From Nocardia rosealba (GTDB taxonomy: Bacteria > Actinomycetota > Actinomycetes > Mycobacteriales > Mycobacteriaceae): DNA of 64,000 bases. Where the stretch lies: assembly GCF_020216065.1 (NCBI RefSeq), contig NZ_JAIWNA010000007.1, positions 124,001-188,000 of the forward strand, written 5' to 3'. The translations under genes and the position numbers were made by a program. Below the pieces are notes generated by a model. That model worked only from the letters and a program-made list of their open reading frames with translations, made no database searches and was not told the origin of the DNA. Shown piece by piece: positions 54,148 to 63,136 of this stretch. Numbering within the stretch: the first letter of the stretch is position 1; each line of letters starts with the position of its first letter.

Positions 54148-54182
54148 CGACGGGCGCGACGGGTGTTCCGTTGCGCCCGTCG
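54148..54182. terminator. Bidirectional terminator
   Basis: cgacgggcgc and its exact complement gcgcccgtcg form the outer stem. acgg/ccgt extends it around gtgtt with one mismatch. It lies between the convergent transporter and PPOX genes. Confidence 0.85.
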
Positions 54183-54191
54183 CTGTCGGGA

Positions 54192-54611
54192 TCAGAAGCC
54201 GCGCAGGTGATCCGGGGTGATGTGGATCGGGACGGAGTAGGTGTCGAAGAACTCGTCACGCGTCATCTCGATGTCGACGAAGCCCCTGGTGTAATTGCTC
54301 GCGAACGCGGCGAGCGCGTCGTCGCTCACCGGTTCACCGACTCGGGCCGAGCCGGTGAACACGGCCACCTCGCCACCGCTCGAGCTGCTGTTGAAATTCA
54401 GCGAGGCCCGCGGATTGCGCGCCAGGTGTCGCAGCCGCTTCGCCTTCGGCATCGTGTAGATCAGGAAGGTGTCCTCGCGCCACAGGAACCACACGGGGTT
54501 CGGCTGCGGGGTGCCGTCGGCGCCGATGGTGGTGAGCCAGACGACGTGCTCGTCGGCCAGTCGTGCGGCGACCGTCGCGCCGAGCGGGGTACTGACGTCG
54601 AGAACGGACAT
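54192..54611 (-). CDS. PPOX-class FMN/F420-binding protein
   Basis: This 139-aa split-barrel protein is of the pyridoxamine-5'-phosphate-oxidase class. It has HVVWLTTIGADGTPQPNPVWF at the N-terminus and the conserved KAKRLRHLARNPRASL segment. Actinomycete members of this size use FMN or F420 for redox reactions. It lies inside the iron locus but has no iron box of its own. A role in reducing siderophore-bound iron is possible but unsupported. Confidence 0.82.
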   Translation of the reverse strand: MSVLDVSTPLGATVAARLADEHVVWLTTIGADGTPQPNPVWFLWREDTFLIYTMPKAKRLRHLARNPRASLNFNSSSSGGEVAVFTGSARVGEPVSDDALAAFASNYTRGFVDIEMTRDEFFDTYSVPIHITPDHLRGF

Positions 54612-54674
54612 GGGGACCTCCTCGGAGTAGGAGATCCCCAGTCTAGGACCGGCGCCCGTTCGGGCGCCGCGTTC

Positions 54675-55382
54675 TCACTTCCAGTAGGCCTGATACTTGA
54701 TGGCCGTCTTGGGCAGAGCGTGGTGGGTCTTGAGGGTCTTCACGATCGAGCGCGTGGTGTGGCCGTCGCAGGCGATCCAGGCGAAAGCGTCTGCGGGGCA
54801 GGCCATTTCGTTCGCGGCTTCGCGCAGCAGGCGGCCGTCGTCGATGCGCTGCACCCAGGTGACCGTGTGGTGCGGCTTGTTGTGCACGGGGATCGTCGTG
54901 TCGGATTCGTACTGCCATTCCAGCCACACTCGCGCGGGGGTGTCACCGATGGCGTCCAGTAGCGAGTTGATAGCCGGCAGCGAGGCGGTGTCGCCGAAGA
55001 CGACGTACTCGCTGGGCGTCTGCTCGGGCAGCTGGAAGTCGGAGCCGAGGACGCTGGCATCGAGCGGGTCGCCGGGCTTGGCGCGGCGCGCCCAGTTGGC
55101 GGCGGGTCCGTCGTGCAGCGCGAAGTCGATGCAGACGGTGTCCTCGGCCGGGTTCTGGTTCACCAGGGTGTAGCCGCGGTGGTGCAGTTTGTCGCTGTGC
55201 TCGTCGGGAATCCACAGGCGGATCCACTGCGTGGGGTGCACCGGATTGTCGGCCAGCAGCCCGCCCGCGGTGAAACTGATCCGCACGAATTTGTCCGTGA
55301 TCTGCTCGTTGGCAGTCACCGTGAGGCGGTAGTCCGAGCCACCCCAAGCCTTGACCATCAGGCCGTTGAATCCCTTACCCAT
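54675..55382 (-). CDS. Siderophore-interacting protein (FAD ferric reductase)
   Basis: This 235-aa SIP/ViuB-family flavoprotein releases iron from imported siderophore by reduction. The FAD-binding segment is HHRGYTLVNQN (RxYT). The NAD(P)-binding half has YVVFGDTASLPAINSLLDA and the C-terminal AWIACDGHTTRSIVKTLK. It corresponds to the N-terminal domain of mycobacterial IrtA, here as a separate gene. An iron box begins six bases upstream of ATG 55382. That is very close for a leader, so an internal start such as Met9 is possible. Confidence 0.9.
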   Translation of the reverse strand: MGKGFNGLMVKAWGGSDYRLTVTANEQITDKFVRISFTAGGLLADNPVHPTQWIRLWIPDEHSDKLHHRGYTLVNQNPAEDTVCIDFALHDGPAANWARRAKPGDPLDASVLGSDFQLPEQTPSEYVVFGDTASLPAINSLLDAIGDTPARVWLEWQYESDTTIPVHNKPHHTVTWVQRIDDGRLLREAANEMACPADAFAWIACDGHTTRSIVKTLKTHHALPKTAIKYQAYWK

Positions 55383-55387
55383 GAACG

Positions 55388-55406
55388 TTAGGTTAGCCTA
55401 ACGACA
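55388..55406. promoter_or_regulatory. IdeR/DtxR iron box, sip / nbtG intergenic
   Basis: ttaggttagcctaacgaca matches 16 of 19 positions of the palindromic IdeR site; the first 15 bases are identical. It lies between the divergent reductase and hydroxylase genes and can control both. Confidence 0.88.
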
Positions 55407-55433
55407 CTTACTTGTCTGCCCCCGGTGGATAAA

Positions 55434-55452
55434 TAAGGTAAGCCTATGCAAC
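55434..55452. promoter_or_regulatory. Second, weaker iron-box-like site before nbtG
   Basis: taaggtaagcctatgcaac matches 13 of 19 IdeR positions, including the central aggt and agccta. It overlaps the ATG at 55446, which argues that the hydroxylase start is further downstream. Confidence 0.5.
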
Positions 55453-55487
55453 TATGGGCCGTGCTTGAGAGAGTGGAGAACGAACCG

Positions 55488-56762
55488 GTGCAAACCCTGC
55501 TGGTGGTCGGTGCGGGGCCGAAAGCCCTTGCGGTAGCGGCCAAATCGCATGTCCTGCGCTCACTCGGCCTGCCCGCGCCACGTGTGGTCGTCGTCGAGGC
55601 GCATGCGGTGGGTGGCAACTGGTTGCCCACCGGTGGCTGGACCGACGGGCAGCACCGGCTCGGCACGAGCCCCGAGAAGGACATCGGCTTCCCGTACCAC
55701 TCCACCTGGGCGCGCGGTCGCAATCGCGAGATCGACCGGGCCATGTCGGCCTACAGCTGGACCTCGTTCCTCATCGAGCACGGCACCTACGCCGAGTGGA
55801 TCGACCGCGGCAGGCCGAGCCCGCAGCACCACGTGTGGGCGAAATACCTGCAGTGGGTGGCCAAGTCGATCGACCTCGAGCTGGTGATCGGCCGTGTCGA
55901 GCAGATCCGCCACGACGACCGCTGGCAGGCCCGCGTCGTCGACGCCGACGGCGCCGCCACCGAACTGAGCGCCGACGGCCTGATGATCACCGGCCCCGGC
56001 CGCAGCAGCCGCGCCCTGGCCGAACACCCGCGCGTGCTGAGCATCGCGAAGTTCTGGGACCTGGCGGGCAAGCGCAGTCTGCCCGCCGCCTCGCGGGCCG
56101 CGGTGATCGGCGGCGGCGAGACGGCGGGCTCCGCGCTCGACGAACTCGTGCGCCACGAAATGCTCACCATCTCGGTGATCTCGCCCATGGCCACCATCTA
56201 CACCCGCGGCGAAAGCTATTTCGAGAACTCGCTGTTCAGTGACCCGGTGAAGTGGAACGCGCTGAGCATCCAGGAGCGTCGTGACGTGATCCGGCGCACC
56301 GATCGCGGTGTGTTCTCGGTGCGCGTGCAGGAAAGCCTGCTCGGCGACAGCCGGGTCCACCACCTGCAGGGCCGGGTCACCAAGGTCGTGCCGGCCGGTG
56401 ATTCACTCGCGCTCACGCTGACCAACGAGCTACGCGCCGACCAGGTGCACAACTTCGACCTCGTCGTCGACGCGACCGGTGGTCAGCCGCTGTGGTTCCT
56501 GGAGATGTTCGATCAGCAGACCGCCGATCAGCTGGAACTGGCTGTGGGCGGCCCGCTCACGCAGAACCGGATCGAATCGTCGATCGGCTACGACCTGGCC
56601 GTCAACGGACTGGCGAGCAAGCTGTACCTGCCGAACATGGCCGCCATGGCGCAGGGCCCCGGCTTCCCGAACCTCAGCTGCCTGGGCGAGCTGTCGGACC
56701 GAGTGCTGCGCACGGTCCCGGCGCGCAGTCACGTTTCCGCAGCGCAAGCAGTCTCACGCTGA
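55488..56762 (+). CDS. nbtG: L-lysine N6-hydroxylase (NbtG/MbtG)
   Basis: This 424-aa FAD- and NADPH-dependent N-monooxygenase makes the N6-hydroxy group that becomes an iron-binding hydroxamate of nocobactin-type siderophores. The FAD motif LLVVGAGPKALAVAAK is at the very N-terminus, as in mycobacterial MbtG. The NADPH motif is AAVIGGGETAGSAL near residue 205. The substrate-side motif VDATGGQPLWF lies near 330. GTG 55488 is chosen because GGAG lies nine bases upstream and because ATG 55446 falls inside an iron-box-like sequence; that ATG would add 14 residues. It is convergent with the acyltransferase gene, with a hairpin between them. Confidence 0.92.
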   Translation: MQTLLVVGAGPKALAVAAKSHVLRSLGLPAPRVVVVEAHAVGGNWLPTGGWTDGQHRLGTSPEKDIGFPYHSTWARGRNREIDRAMSAYSWTSFLIEHGTYAEWIDRGRPSPQHHVWAKYLQWVAKSIDLELVIGRVEQIRHDDRWQARVVDADGAATELSADGLMITGPGRSSRALAEHPRVLSIAKFWDLAGKRSLPAASRAAVIGGGETAGSALDELVRHEMLTISVISPMATIYTRGESYFENSLFSDPVKWNALSIQERRDVIRRTDRGVFSVRVQESLLGDSRVHHLQGRVTKVVPAGDSLALTLTNELRADQVHNFDLVVDATGGQPLWFLEMFDQQTADQLELAVGGPLTQNRIESSIGYDLAVNGLASKLYLPNMAAMAQGPGFPNLSCLGELSDRVLRTVPARSHVSAAQAVSR

Positions 56763-56769
56763 CCCGTGC

Positions 56770-56812
56770 GGTGAGTTACCCACTGATCTCGCGAGAAGAT
56801 GGGTAACTCACC
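56770..56812. terminator. Nested-palindrome bidirectional terminator
   Basis: The 13-bp perfect stem ggtgagttaccca / tgggtaactcacc encloses a 17-base loop that itself contains the palindrome tctcgcgaga. It lies between the convergent hydroxylase and acyltransferase genes. Confidence 0.8.
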
Positions 56813-56881
56813 GGGAACGGGCGACCGTGACCCTCGATCTCGTCTGGCCGCCAACGCAAATCGCGCCGCGCCTGGCCTGGC

Positions 56882-57592
56882 CTAAATTCGCGGGGAGACG
56901 GGAACAGGCAGATCCGCCGGGGTGCGCGGGACCGTGTACAGGAAGATGCGGCGGTCCGGGCGGACGTCGAACTCGCCGATGCTCTGCCAGCCCGACTTCT
57001 CGAGGCTGCGCCGGATCGGTTCGTTGCGATGGTCGGGATCGCCCATCATGCGCCGGCAGTCGGGGTTGGCCGCGAACACGGCGGCGGGCAGGATCGAGAT
57101 CCAGGCCGACATGATGCCCTTGCCGATCACCGCGGTCTCGGCGGTGGCGATGTGGAAGGCGATGTCGCCGGCGTCGGCGTGGTAGAGCTTGCCGATCTCG
57201 TCCTTGGCGGCACGGTAGAACTCGATGTAGGCGACATCGACCACGCCCTTCTCCGGTTGACCGATCACCGCGAAGTCGAGGCTGAGAATGCAGGGACGTG
57301 AATAGGTTCCGGCCAGCTGGGCGCGGAAATTCTCGCGACGGCGCTGCGCGTCCCAGTCCTGCTCCCAGGACTCGAGCAGGTGTGGCCGGGCCATCCACTC
57401 TTCGAGCATGTCGGGGTCGGTACCGTCGGGATCGGCCATCCGCAGAGAGAAGGGCGCCTCGAACACCGGCAGGTTCGGCGCGGGGGCGGCGGCTACGTCA
57501 GCGGGCAGGTCTGTCTGCTCGCGGGGTAGCGCGGTGGGGGTCCCGGCGGGGTTCATCTGCTGGGTGCTCCATTCCATCGTTACCTTGGTCAC
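56882..57592 (-). CDS. nbtH: Hydroxylysine N-acyltransferase (NbtH/MbtK)
   Basis: This 236-aa GNAT-fold acyltransferase is of the MbtK/IucB type. It transfers an acyl group to the N6 amine or hydroxylamine of lysine during siderophore assembly. The N-terminal 45 residues are variable. The core has VVDVAYIEFYRAAKDEIG, the acyl-CoA-binding turn AVIGKGIMSAW and the C-terminal GDPDHRNEPIRRSLEKSGWQ, as in MbtK. GTG 57592 is the longest start; ATG 57577, five codons in, is a good alternative. An iron box begins ten bases upstream, shared with the divergent biosynthetic operon. Confidence 0.9.
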   Translation of the reverse strand: MTKVTMEWSTQQMNPAGTPTALPREQTDLPADVAAAPAPNLPVFEAPFSLRMADPDGTDPDMLEEWMARPHLLESWEQDWDAQRRRENFRAQLAGTYSRPCILSLDFAVIGQPEKGVVDVAYIEFYRAAKDEIGKLYHADAGDIAFHIATAETAVIGKGIMSAWISILPAAVFAANPDCRRMMGDPDHRNEPIRRSLEKSGWQSIGEFDVRPDRRIFLYTVPRTPADLPVPVSPRI

Positions 57593-57601
57593 CTCGATTG
57601 G

Positions 57602-57620
57602 TAAGGCTAGCCTATACTAA
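57602..57620. promoter_or_regulatory. IdeR/DtxR iron box, nbtH / nbtABCD intergenic
   Basis: taaggctagcctatactaa matches 15 of 19 IdeR positions. The tatact inside it could be the -10 element of the rightward operon, so IdeR binding would exclude RNA polymerase. Confidence 0.85.
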
Positions 57621-57810
57621 TGGGTTGATGCTACTGTTGCCCGACCGATCGCCCGGTGGTTGCCGGAGCGCGCCCGGAGCTGGTTCGGGCTCGGCGGCAA
57701 CAACATTCGCCCCGGTCCCGGACGACTGCGCCGGGTAGGCCCGTGTCCGGGCCCGGCGAGAGATAGTGCGAAACGGCCGCTGCTAGGCGCGGTCGGTGAG
57801 GGAGAGCGAC

Positions 57811-58563
57811 ATGGCAAGAGAACTCGGCTGGATCAGGCAATTCCAGGCCCCCCGAACCGACTCCCTACCGCCACTGATCGTCTTCCCGCACGCGGGCGCG
57901 GGCGCATCGGCCTACCGGGTGTTCGCCAAGCGTATGGCGCAGGACTTCGACACCGTGATCGTGCAATACCCCGGCCGTCAGGACCGCCTTCGTGAACCGG
58001 CCGCCGAGACTCTGCCCGAGCTCGCGCAGGGCGCCTTCGAAGCCTTCCGTGACTCCGCGCGCGACACCGGCGCCCCGATCACCGTGTTCGGCCACAGCAT
58101 GGGTTCCATCGTGGCCTTCGAATTCGCCCGGCTCGCCGAGGCCGCCGGGTTGTCCGTCCGTTTGCTGGTGGTTTCCGCGGCCGCCGCGCCGCAGCGGATC
58201 GCCGAGCTACCTGGTCATCCGACCGAGGACGAGGAATTGCTCGACCACATGGCCGCCCTCAACGGAACCGGCGCCGACGTGATGGCCAGCCGCGAGGTGA
58301 TGCGCATGGCGCTGCCCGTGCTCAAGGCCGACTACCGCGCCTTCGACGCCTACTCCTGCGATGCCGGCGTGCGCGTCGCCGCACCCGTGCTGGTGCTCGG
58401 CGGTGACGACGACCCGTTCGTCGGCCCGCGCGACCTCTACGGCTGGGACCAGGCCACCACGGGCGAGGTTGAGGTGAACCTCTTCGCGGGTGGGCACTTC
58501 TACGTCGACGAGAACATCGACGGCATCGCCGAGGTGCTGGCCGGACAGGCGCTGACCCGATGA
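57811..58563 (+). CDS. nbtA: Type II thioesterase (NbtA/MbtT-like)
   Basis: This 250-aa alpha/beta-hydrolase is of the stand-alone (type II) thioesterase class. Such enzymes clear wrongly loaded carrier proteins in NRPS/PKS lines. It has the N-terminal FPHAGAGASAYRVFAK, the nucleophile motif FGHSMGS with Ser about 91, the Asp region LGGDDDPFV and the His in FAGGHFYVDEN. ATG 57811 is used because GAGGGAGAG lies just upstream; GTG 57796 would add five residues. It is the first gene of the biosynthetic operon and overlaps the ketosynthase start by four bases. The symbol follows my recollection of the Nocardia nbt naming. Confidence 0.9.
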   Translation: MARELGWIRQFQAPRTDSLPPLIVFPHAGAGASAYRVFAKRMAQDFDTVIVQYPGRQDRLREPAAETLPELAQGAFEAFRDSARDTGAPITVFGHSMGSIVAFEFARLAEAAGLSVRLLVVSAAAAPQRIAELPGHPTEDEELLDHMAALNGTGADVMASREVMRMALPVLKADYRAFDAYSCDAGVRVAAPVLVLGGDDDPFVGPRDLYGWDQATTGEVEVNLFAGGHFYVDENIDGIAEVLAGQALTR

Positions 58564-59873
58564 GCGTGGATCCCATCGTCATCGTCGGGATGGGAATCGA
58601 GGCCCCCGGCGGCATCGAAACCCTGCCGGACTTCTGGTCCGCGCTCGCGGACGGCCGGGAATTGATCGGCCCGTTCCCGCGCGACCGTGACTGGGCGCTG
58701 GCCGAACTGTTCGCCCTCGGCAGGCTCGACGGCTGGGCGCCCGTGCGCGACGCCGGTGGATTCCTGGACGGCGCGACGGAATTCGACGCCCAGTTCTTCG
58801 GCATCACGCCGCGCGAGGCGGTCGCGATGGACCCGCAGCAGCGGGTGGCCATGCGGGTGGCGTGGCGCGCGCTCGAGCACGCGGGCATCAACCCCGGTGC
58901 GCTCGACGGTGATCCGGCCGGTGTCTTCATGGGCGTGTCGATCACCGAATACGGTCCGCGCGCGGCGGGTGTCAACGAGTACAGCGGATACCGGGGCACC
59001 GGCACCGCGCTCGGTGCGGTGGCCGGGCGGATCTCGCACGGGCTCGGCCTGGTCGGTCCGTCGATCAGCGTGGACACCGCGTGCGCCTCGTCGCTCACCG
59101 CCGTGCACCAGGCCGCGTCGGCGATCCGGGCGGGGGAGTGCGACTGGGCGCTGGCCGGCGGGGTGTGCGTGATGGGCACGCCCGGCGCGTTCTACGAGTT
59201 CTCCAAGAACAATGCCCTGGCCACCGACGGTCACTGCCGTTCCTACGCCGCCGACCCGACCGGCACCCTGTGGGGTGAGGGCGCGGGCGTGATCGTGCTG
59301 GAACGAGAGTCGCGCGCGAAGGCGCTCGGCCACCGGATCTACGGTCAGCTGCTCGGTTCCCGGGTGAACCACAACGGCGCCGGTGCGCCGATCGCCGTGC
59401 CGAGCGCGGACGCACAGCAGCGACTGATCGAGGCGACCGTGGCCGCCGCGGGGGTGAGCGTCGACGATATCGGCCTGATCGAGGGCCACGGCACCGGAAC
59501 CGCCGTCGGCGATCCGCTCGAATTGACCGCGCTCGCGGCGACTTACGGCAACGCCGATCGTTCCGATGCCCCGCTGCTCGGCTCCGTGAAGTCCAATGCC
59601 GGTCACGCGCAGGCGGCCTCGGGCATGCTCGGGCTCATCAAGGTGCTGCTGTGCGGCGAGCACGGCACCATCGCACCGAGCCTGTGGGCGGATCAGCCGA
59701 CCACCGATATCGACTGGAGCGCAACCACTTTGCGCCTAGCGGCCGAGGCGACCGAGTGGAAGCCGCGCCCCGACGGGCTGCGCTACGCCGCGGTGTCGTC
59801 GTTCGGTGTCGCGGGAACCAACGCGCACGCCATCGTCGGCCTGCCGGTGCTGGAGGAAACCAATCATGGCTGA
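58560..59873 (+). CDS. nbtB: Beta-ketoacyl synthase (NbtB/MbtC-like)
   Basis: This 437-aa single-domain ketosynthase carries the complete catalytic set: Cys in VDTACASSLTA, His in EGHGTGTAVGD and His in KSNAGHAQAASG. A short KS without attached AT or ACP matches MbtC of mycobactin synthesis. It would condense an acyl starter with the extender unit held by the AT-KR-ACP protein encoded next. It overlaps the thioesterase gene (ATGA) and the next gene by eight bases, so expression is coupled. Confidence 0.93.
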   Translation: MSVDPIVIVGMGIEAPGGIETLPDFWSALADGRELIGPFPRDRDWALAELFALGRLDGWAPVRDAGGFLDGATEFDAQFFGITPREAVAMDPQQRVAMRVAWRALEHAGINPGALDGDPAGVFMGVSITEYGPRAAGVNEYSGYRGTGTALGAVAGRISHGLGLVGPSISVDTACASSLTAVHQAASAIRAGECDWALAGGVCVMGTPGAFYEFSKNNALATDGHCRSYAADPTGTLWGEGAGVIVLERESRAKALGHRIYGQLLGSRVNHNGAGAPIAVPSADAQQRLIEATVAAAGVSVDDIGLIEGHGTGTAVGDPLELTALAATYGNADRSDAPLLGSVKSNAGHAQAASGMLGLIKVLLCGEHGTIAPSLWADQPTTDIDWSATTLRLAAEATEWKPRPDGLRYAAVSSFGVAGTNAHAIVGLPVLEETNHG

Positions 59874-62800
59874 GTACCGTCTGCCCGACGGCAGCGTTCC
59901 TGTTCTGCTGTCCTCCGACAGTGCCGACGGGCTGCGTGCCGAGGCCGCCGCCCTGCGCGACTACGTCGACGCGCACCCCGCGGTGACACCGGAACGGTTG
60001 GCCGACATGCTGTTCCGCACCCGGCTGCCGCGACGTCGGCGAGCGCTGATCCTGGCCCGGCCCGCCGTGCACGGAAACGACGCCGAGTCGTCGAGTGAGC
60101 TGCGCGCCGCGCTGAATGCGATCGCGACCGGCGCCGAGCACGACACCGTGGTTCTCGGTGACGTCCCCGCGAGCTCTCGCCGCATCGGTTTCGTCTTCCC
60201 CGGCCAGGGCAGCCAGCGCCCCGGCATGGGTGCGCTGTTCTACGCGCAATCACCGGCCTACCGCACCGTCGTCGACGAGTGCGCCGCCATCCACCTCGAA
60301 CGTTTCGGCCACTCCCAGCCGCTGCACTACCTGCTCGGCGACGAGGGACAGTACGAGGACACGGTGTGGGAAGTACAGCCCGCCCTGATGTTCCACATGA
60401 CCGGCCTCGCCGCGCTGTGGCGGGCCGCCGGCGTGGCGCCGCAGGCGACGATCGGGCACAGCCAGGGCGAGCTCGCGGCCGGTGCGGTGTCGGGTGTGAT
60501 GACCCTGCGCGACGCGGTCCTGGCCGTCACCCACCGCGCCCGCCTGGTCGAGCGCATCTCCCCGCGCGGCTACTCGATGGCCGTGCTCGGCATGGACCGC
60601 GAGTCCTGCGAGGCGTTGCTGGCCAGGCATTCGGGCTGGGCCGAGCTGTCGGTGGTCAACTCACCGCACATCCTTGCCATCTCCGGTGACCGCGAGACCA
60701 TTGTCGACCTGGTCGCCACCGCGACCGAGCGCGGCCAGTTCGCCCGCGAGATCCGCGTGGCCTACCCGGCGCACACCTCCATCGTCGCCGAACTGCGTTC
60801 CGATTTCGTGGACATGCTCGGCGACGAGATGAGCGGTACGCACTTCACCGAATCCGAGATCGACTGCTACGGCGCGACACTCGGCGCGAAGATCGGCTCC
60901 GACCTCAATCATCAGGACTACTGGTACTGGAACCTGCGCAACCGGGTGCGTTTCGACAAGGCCGTGATCGCGGCGGGCAGCGACGGCGTCGACCTGCTGA
61001 TCGAGGTCGCCGAACACCCCGTGCTGCAGCTGGCCCTGCAGGAGAACCTCGGCCTCGTGCCGTCGCGTCCCGGTCTGCCGCAGCGCGACTTCCGTGTCCT
61101 CGGAACGTCGCTGCGCACCGCCGAGGGTCTCTCGGAGTTCACCCGTAATCTCGCCCAGGTCGCGGTGCTCGACGCCGGGTACCGCTGGGACGCGCTGCGG
61201 GTCGACGACACCGTCACGCTGCCGCTGCGCGACTTCCCGCACACCGTCACCGCCCCGAAGCGGCTCTGGGCCGCCCCTGACGAATCGGAAACTCCGCCCG
61301 AACTCGCCAGCACCACGCCGAAACCCCAACGGCTGGTCGAACAATGGACCCCGCTCCAGCGCCGCACCCTGACCGCCCCGCGCAGCCTGCTCATCGTGGA
61401 CCACACGGGTGAATGCTCGGCTCTGGCCGTCGCCCTGGTGAACGCCGCGGACCGTCACGGTGCCGAGGCTCGGGTGCTCGGCCCGGCCGAACTGAATCCG
61501 GCTGTCGGCGCAGGCGCCGAGGCGAACGATCGAGGATCCGCCGCCGATGCGATGAGCTCCGCCGCACCCGGCGAAGAGCATGCCGTGCCCGGCGACGCGC
61601 GCGGCCTGCCCGACTCGGTGCGTATGCAGCCGTTCGATTCCGTCGTTGTCCTGGTGCCACCGTCGGCGTCCGACGACACCGCGACGGCTGTCGCCGCACT
61701 GACCTCCTTTTACGCCGAACGAGGCTGGACCCCAGCGCTTTCCGTGCTGCGTCCGGGCGGGGAGTGCTGGTTGCTGACCGTCGGTGGCGAGGCTGTGCAC
61801 GAGAGCGATCCGATCCCCTGTCTGTTCCAGGCAGGCGTCGCGGCCGGATTCCGCAGCGTCGGGATCGAACACCCTGGCACCTTGTTCCGCCATCTCGACC
61901 TCGCCGCGAACGAGGATCCGATCGCGCAGGCGCCCCGGATCGTCGGCGCGGTGCATTCCAGCGGTGAGGCGGAGCTGGCGCTGCGAGCGGGCAAGCTCTT
62001 CGTCAAGCGATTGGTGGTCGACGAGACCGCCGAAACCGGCTCGCTCGCCGAGGGTCTCGATCATGTGGTGATCGTCGGCGGTACCGGTCAGCTCGGTCTC
62101 CGTTTCACCGATCACCTGGCGCGCACGAGTACCGGCCGCGTCACCCTGCTCAGCCGCAGCGGTGAAACCCCCAGCCTGGCAACAGAACTGGCGCGTCTGC
62201 GTGGCCTCGGTGACACCGAGATCGTCGTGCGGTCCTGTGATGTGAGCGATCCGGAATCGGCGAAGGCCTTCGCCGCCGAGATCGCCGATCGCCCGGCCGA
62301 TCTGGTGATCCACGCCGCCGTGAACTATGTCGACGCCGAACTCGACCAGGTCACCGCCGAGGCCGTCCACACCGCCGCCCGCGCCAAGCTGCACGGCCTC
62401 GACACCCTGATCGACACCGTGCCGCTGACCACCGATTGCCGTGTGCTGCTGTGCTCGTCGATGGCGGCGACCATCGGCGGACGGGGCCAGATCCTGTACG
62501 CGGTCACCAACCGCATGCTCGATGTCGCCGCTCGCAGGCTGCGCACCCGTGGCATCGCCGCGGCCAGCCTGCAGTGGGGGCTGTGGAGCGTGGCGGGTCC
62601 GCTCGACGACGCCGGGTTCGCCCGGGTGGAAGAGGCGGGCGTGTTCCCGATGGTTCCCTCCGACGCCATCGAGGCCGGCTTAGCCGCGCCCGTGCGCGAC
62701 GGCATGATCATCGCCGCCGACTGGGACTTCCTGCGCGAGGTGCTCGGCGCGTTCGGTCAGGACAGTGTCCTCACCGGTCTCGAATCGCCTTCCACGGCTT

Positions 62801-63123
62801 CGGTTGTCACCCGAGCTGTTTCGGTCACTCCGGCTCCGGAGGCCGTGGTCGAGGCAGCGCAAACGCCGGTACAGCCCGACAGCTCTCCGCTCGACCTGCG
62901 TGTGCGTACCGAACTGCTGAAGGTGATCGGCGGCGACAGCGCCGAATCCATCGACGCCACCATGCCTTTGGTCGCGCTCGGCCTGGACTCGTTGCAGGCC
63001 TTGGACTTCCGCAAGCGCGTGAAGGCGGAGCTGGACCGGGACCTGCCGGTCGCGGCGATTCTCGGCGGCGCGTCGCTCGACGACGTCGTGCAGCTGATGG
63101 CACAGAACACCAACCAGGGCTAG
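59866..63123 (+). CDS. nbtC: Polyketide synthase AT-KR-ACP (NbtC/MbtD-like)
   Basis: This 1085-aa PKS lacks its own KS and works with the preceding ketosynthase. The acyltransferase has FPGQGSQRPGMG near residue 110 and the active Ser in GHSQGELAAG near 200. The ketoreductase has HVVIVGGTGQLGLRF near 735 and SSMAATIGGRGQILYAVTN with Ser and Tyr near 865-880. The carrier domain has ALGLDSLQALDF near 1040. No dehydratase or enoylreductase is seen, so the product stays at the beta-hydroxy level, as expected for the hydroxy-acid part of nocobactin/mycobactin. ATG 59866 has TGGAGGA upstream. The longer frame to 59806 lies inside the ketosynthase gene. Confidence 0.93.
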   Translation: MAEYRLPDGSVPVLLSSDSADGLRAEAAALRDYVDAHPAVTPERLADMLFRTRLPRRRRALILARPAVHGNDAESSSELRAALNAIATGAEHDTVVLGDVPASSRRIGFVFPGQGSQRPGMGALFYAQSPAYRTVVDECAAIHLERFGHSQPLHYLLGDEGQYEDTVWEVQPALMFHMTGLAALWRAAGVAPQATIGHSQGELAAGAVSGVMTLRDAVLAVTHRARLVERISPRGYSMAVLGMDRESCEALLARHSGWAELSVVNSPHILAISGDRETIVDLVATATERGQFAREIRVAYPAHTSIVAELRSDFVDMLGDEMSGTHFTESEIDCYGATLGAKIGSDLNHQDYWYWNLRNRVRFDKAVIAAGSDGVDLLIEVAEHPVLQLALQENLGLVPSRPGLPQRDFRVLGTSLRTAEGLSEFTRNLAQVAVLDAGYRWDALRVDDTVTLPLRDFPHTVTAPKRLWAAPDESETPPELASTTPKPQRLVEQWTPLQRRTLTAPRSLLIVDHTGECSALAVALVNAADRHGAEARVLGPAELNPAVGAGAEANDRGSAADAMSSAAPGEEHAVPGDARGLPDSVRMQPFDSVVVLVPPSASDDTATAVAALTSFYAERGWTPALSVLRPGGECWLLTVGGEAVHESDPIPCLFQAGVAAGFRSVGIEHPGTLFRHLDLAANEDPIAQAPRIVGAVHSSGEAELALRAGKLFVKRLVVDETAETGSLAEGLDHVVIVGGTGQLGLRFTDHLARTSTGRVTLLSRSGETPSLATELARLRGLGDTEIVVRSCDVSDPESAKAFAAEIADRPADLVIHAAVNYVDAELDQVTAEAVHTAARAKLHGLDTLIDTVPLTTDCRVLLCSSMAATIGGRGQILYAVTNRMLDVAARRLRTRGIAAASLQWGLWSVAGPLDDAGFARVEEAGVFPMVPSDAIEAGLAAPVRDGMIIAADWDFLREVLGAFGQDSVLTGLESPSTASVVTRAVSVTPAPEAVVEAAQTPVQPDSSPLDLRVRTELLKVIGGDSAESIDATMPLVALGLDSLQALDFRKRVKAELDRDLPVAAILGGASLDDVVQLMAQNTNQG

Positions 63124-63136
63124 GGGCCGAAAGAAC

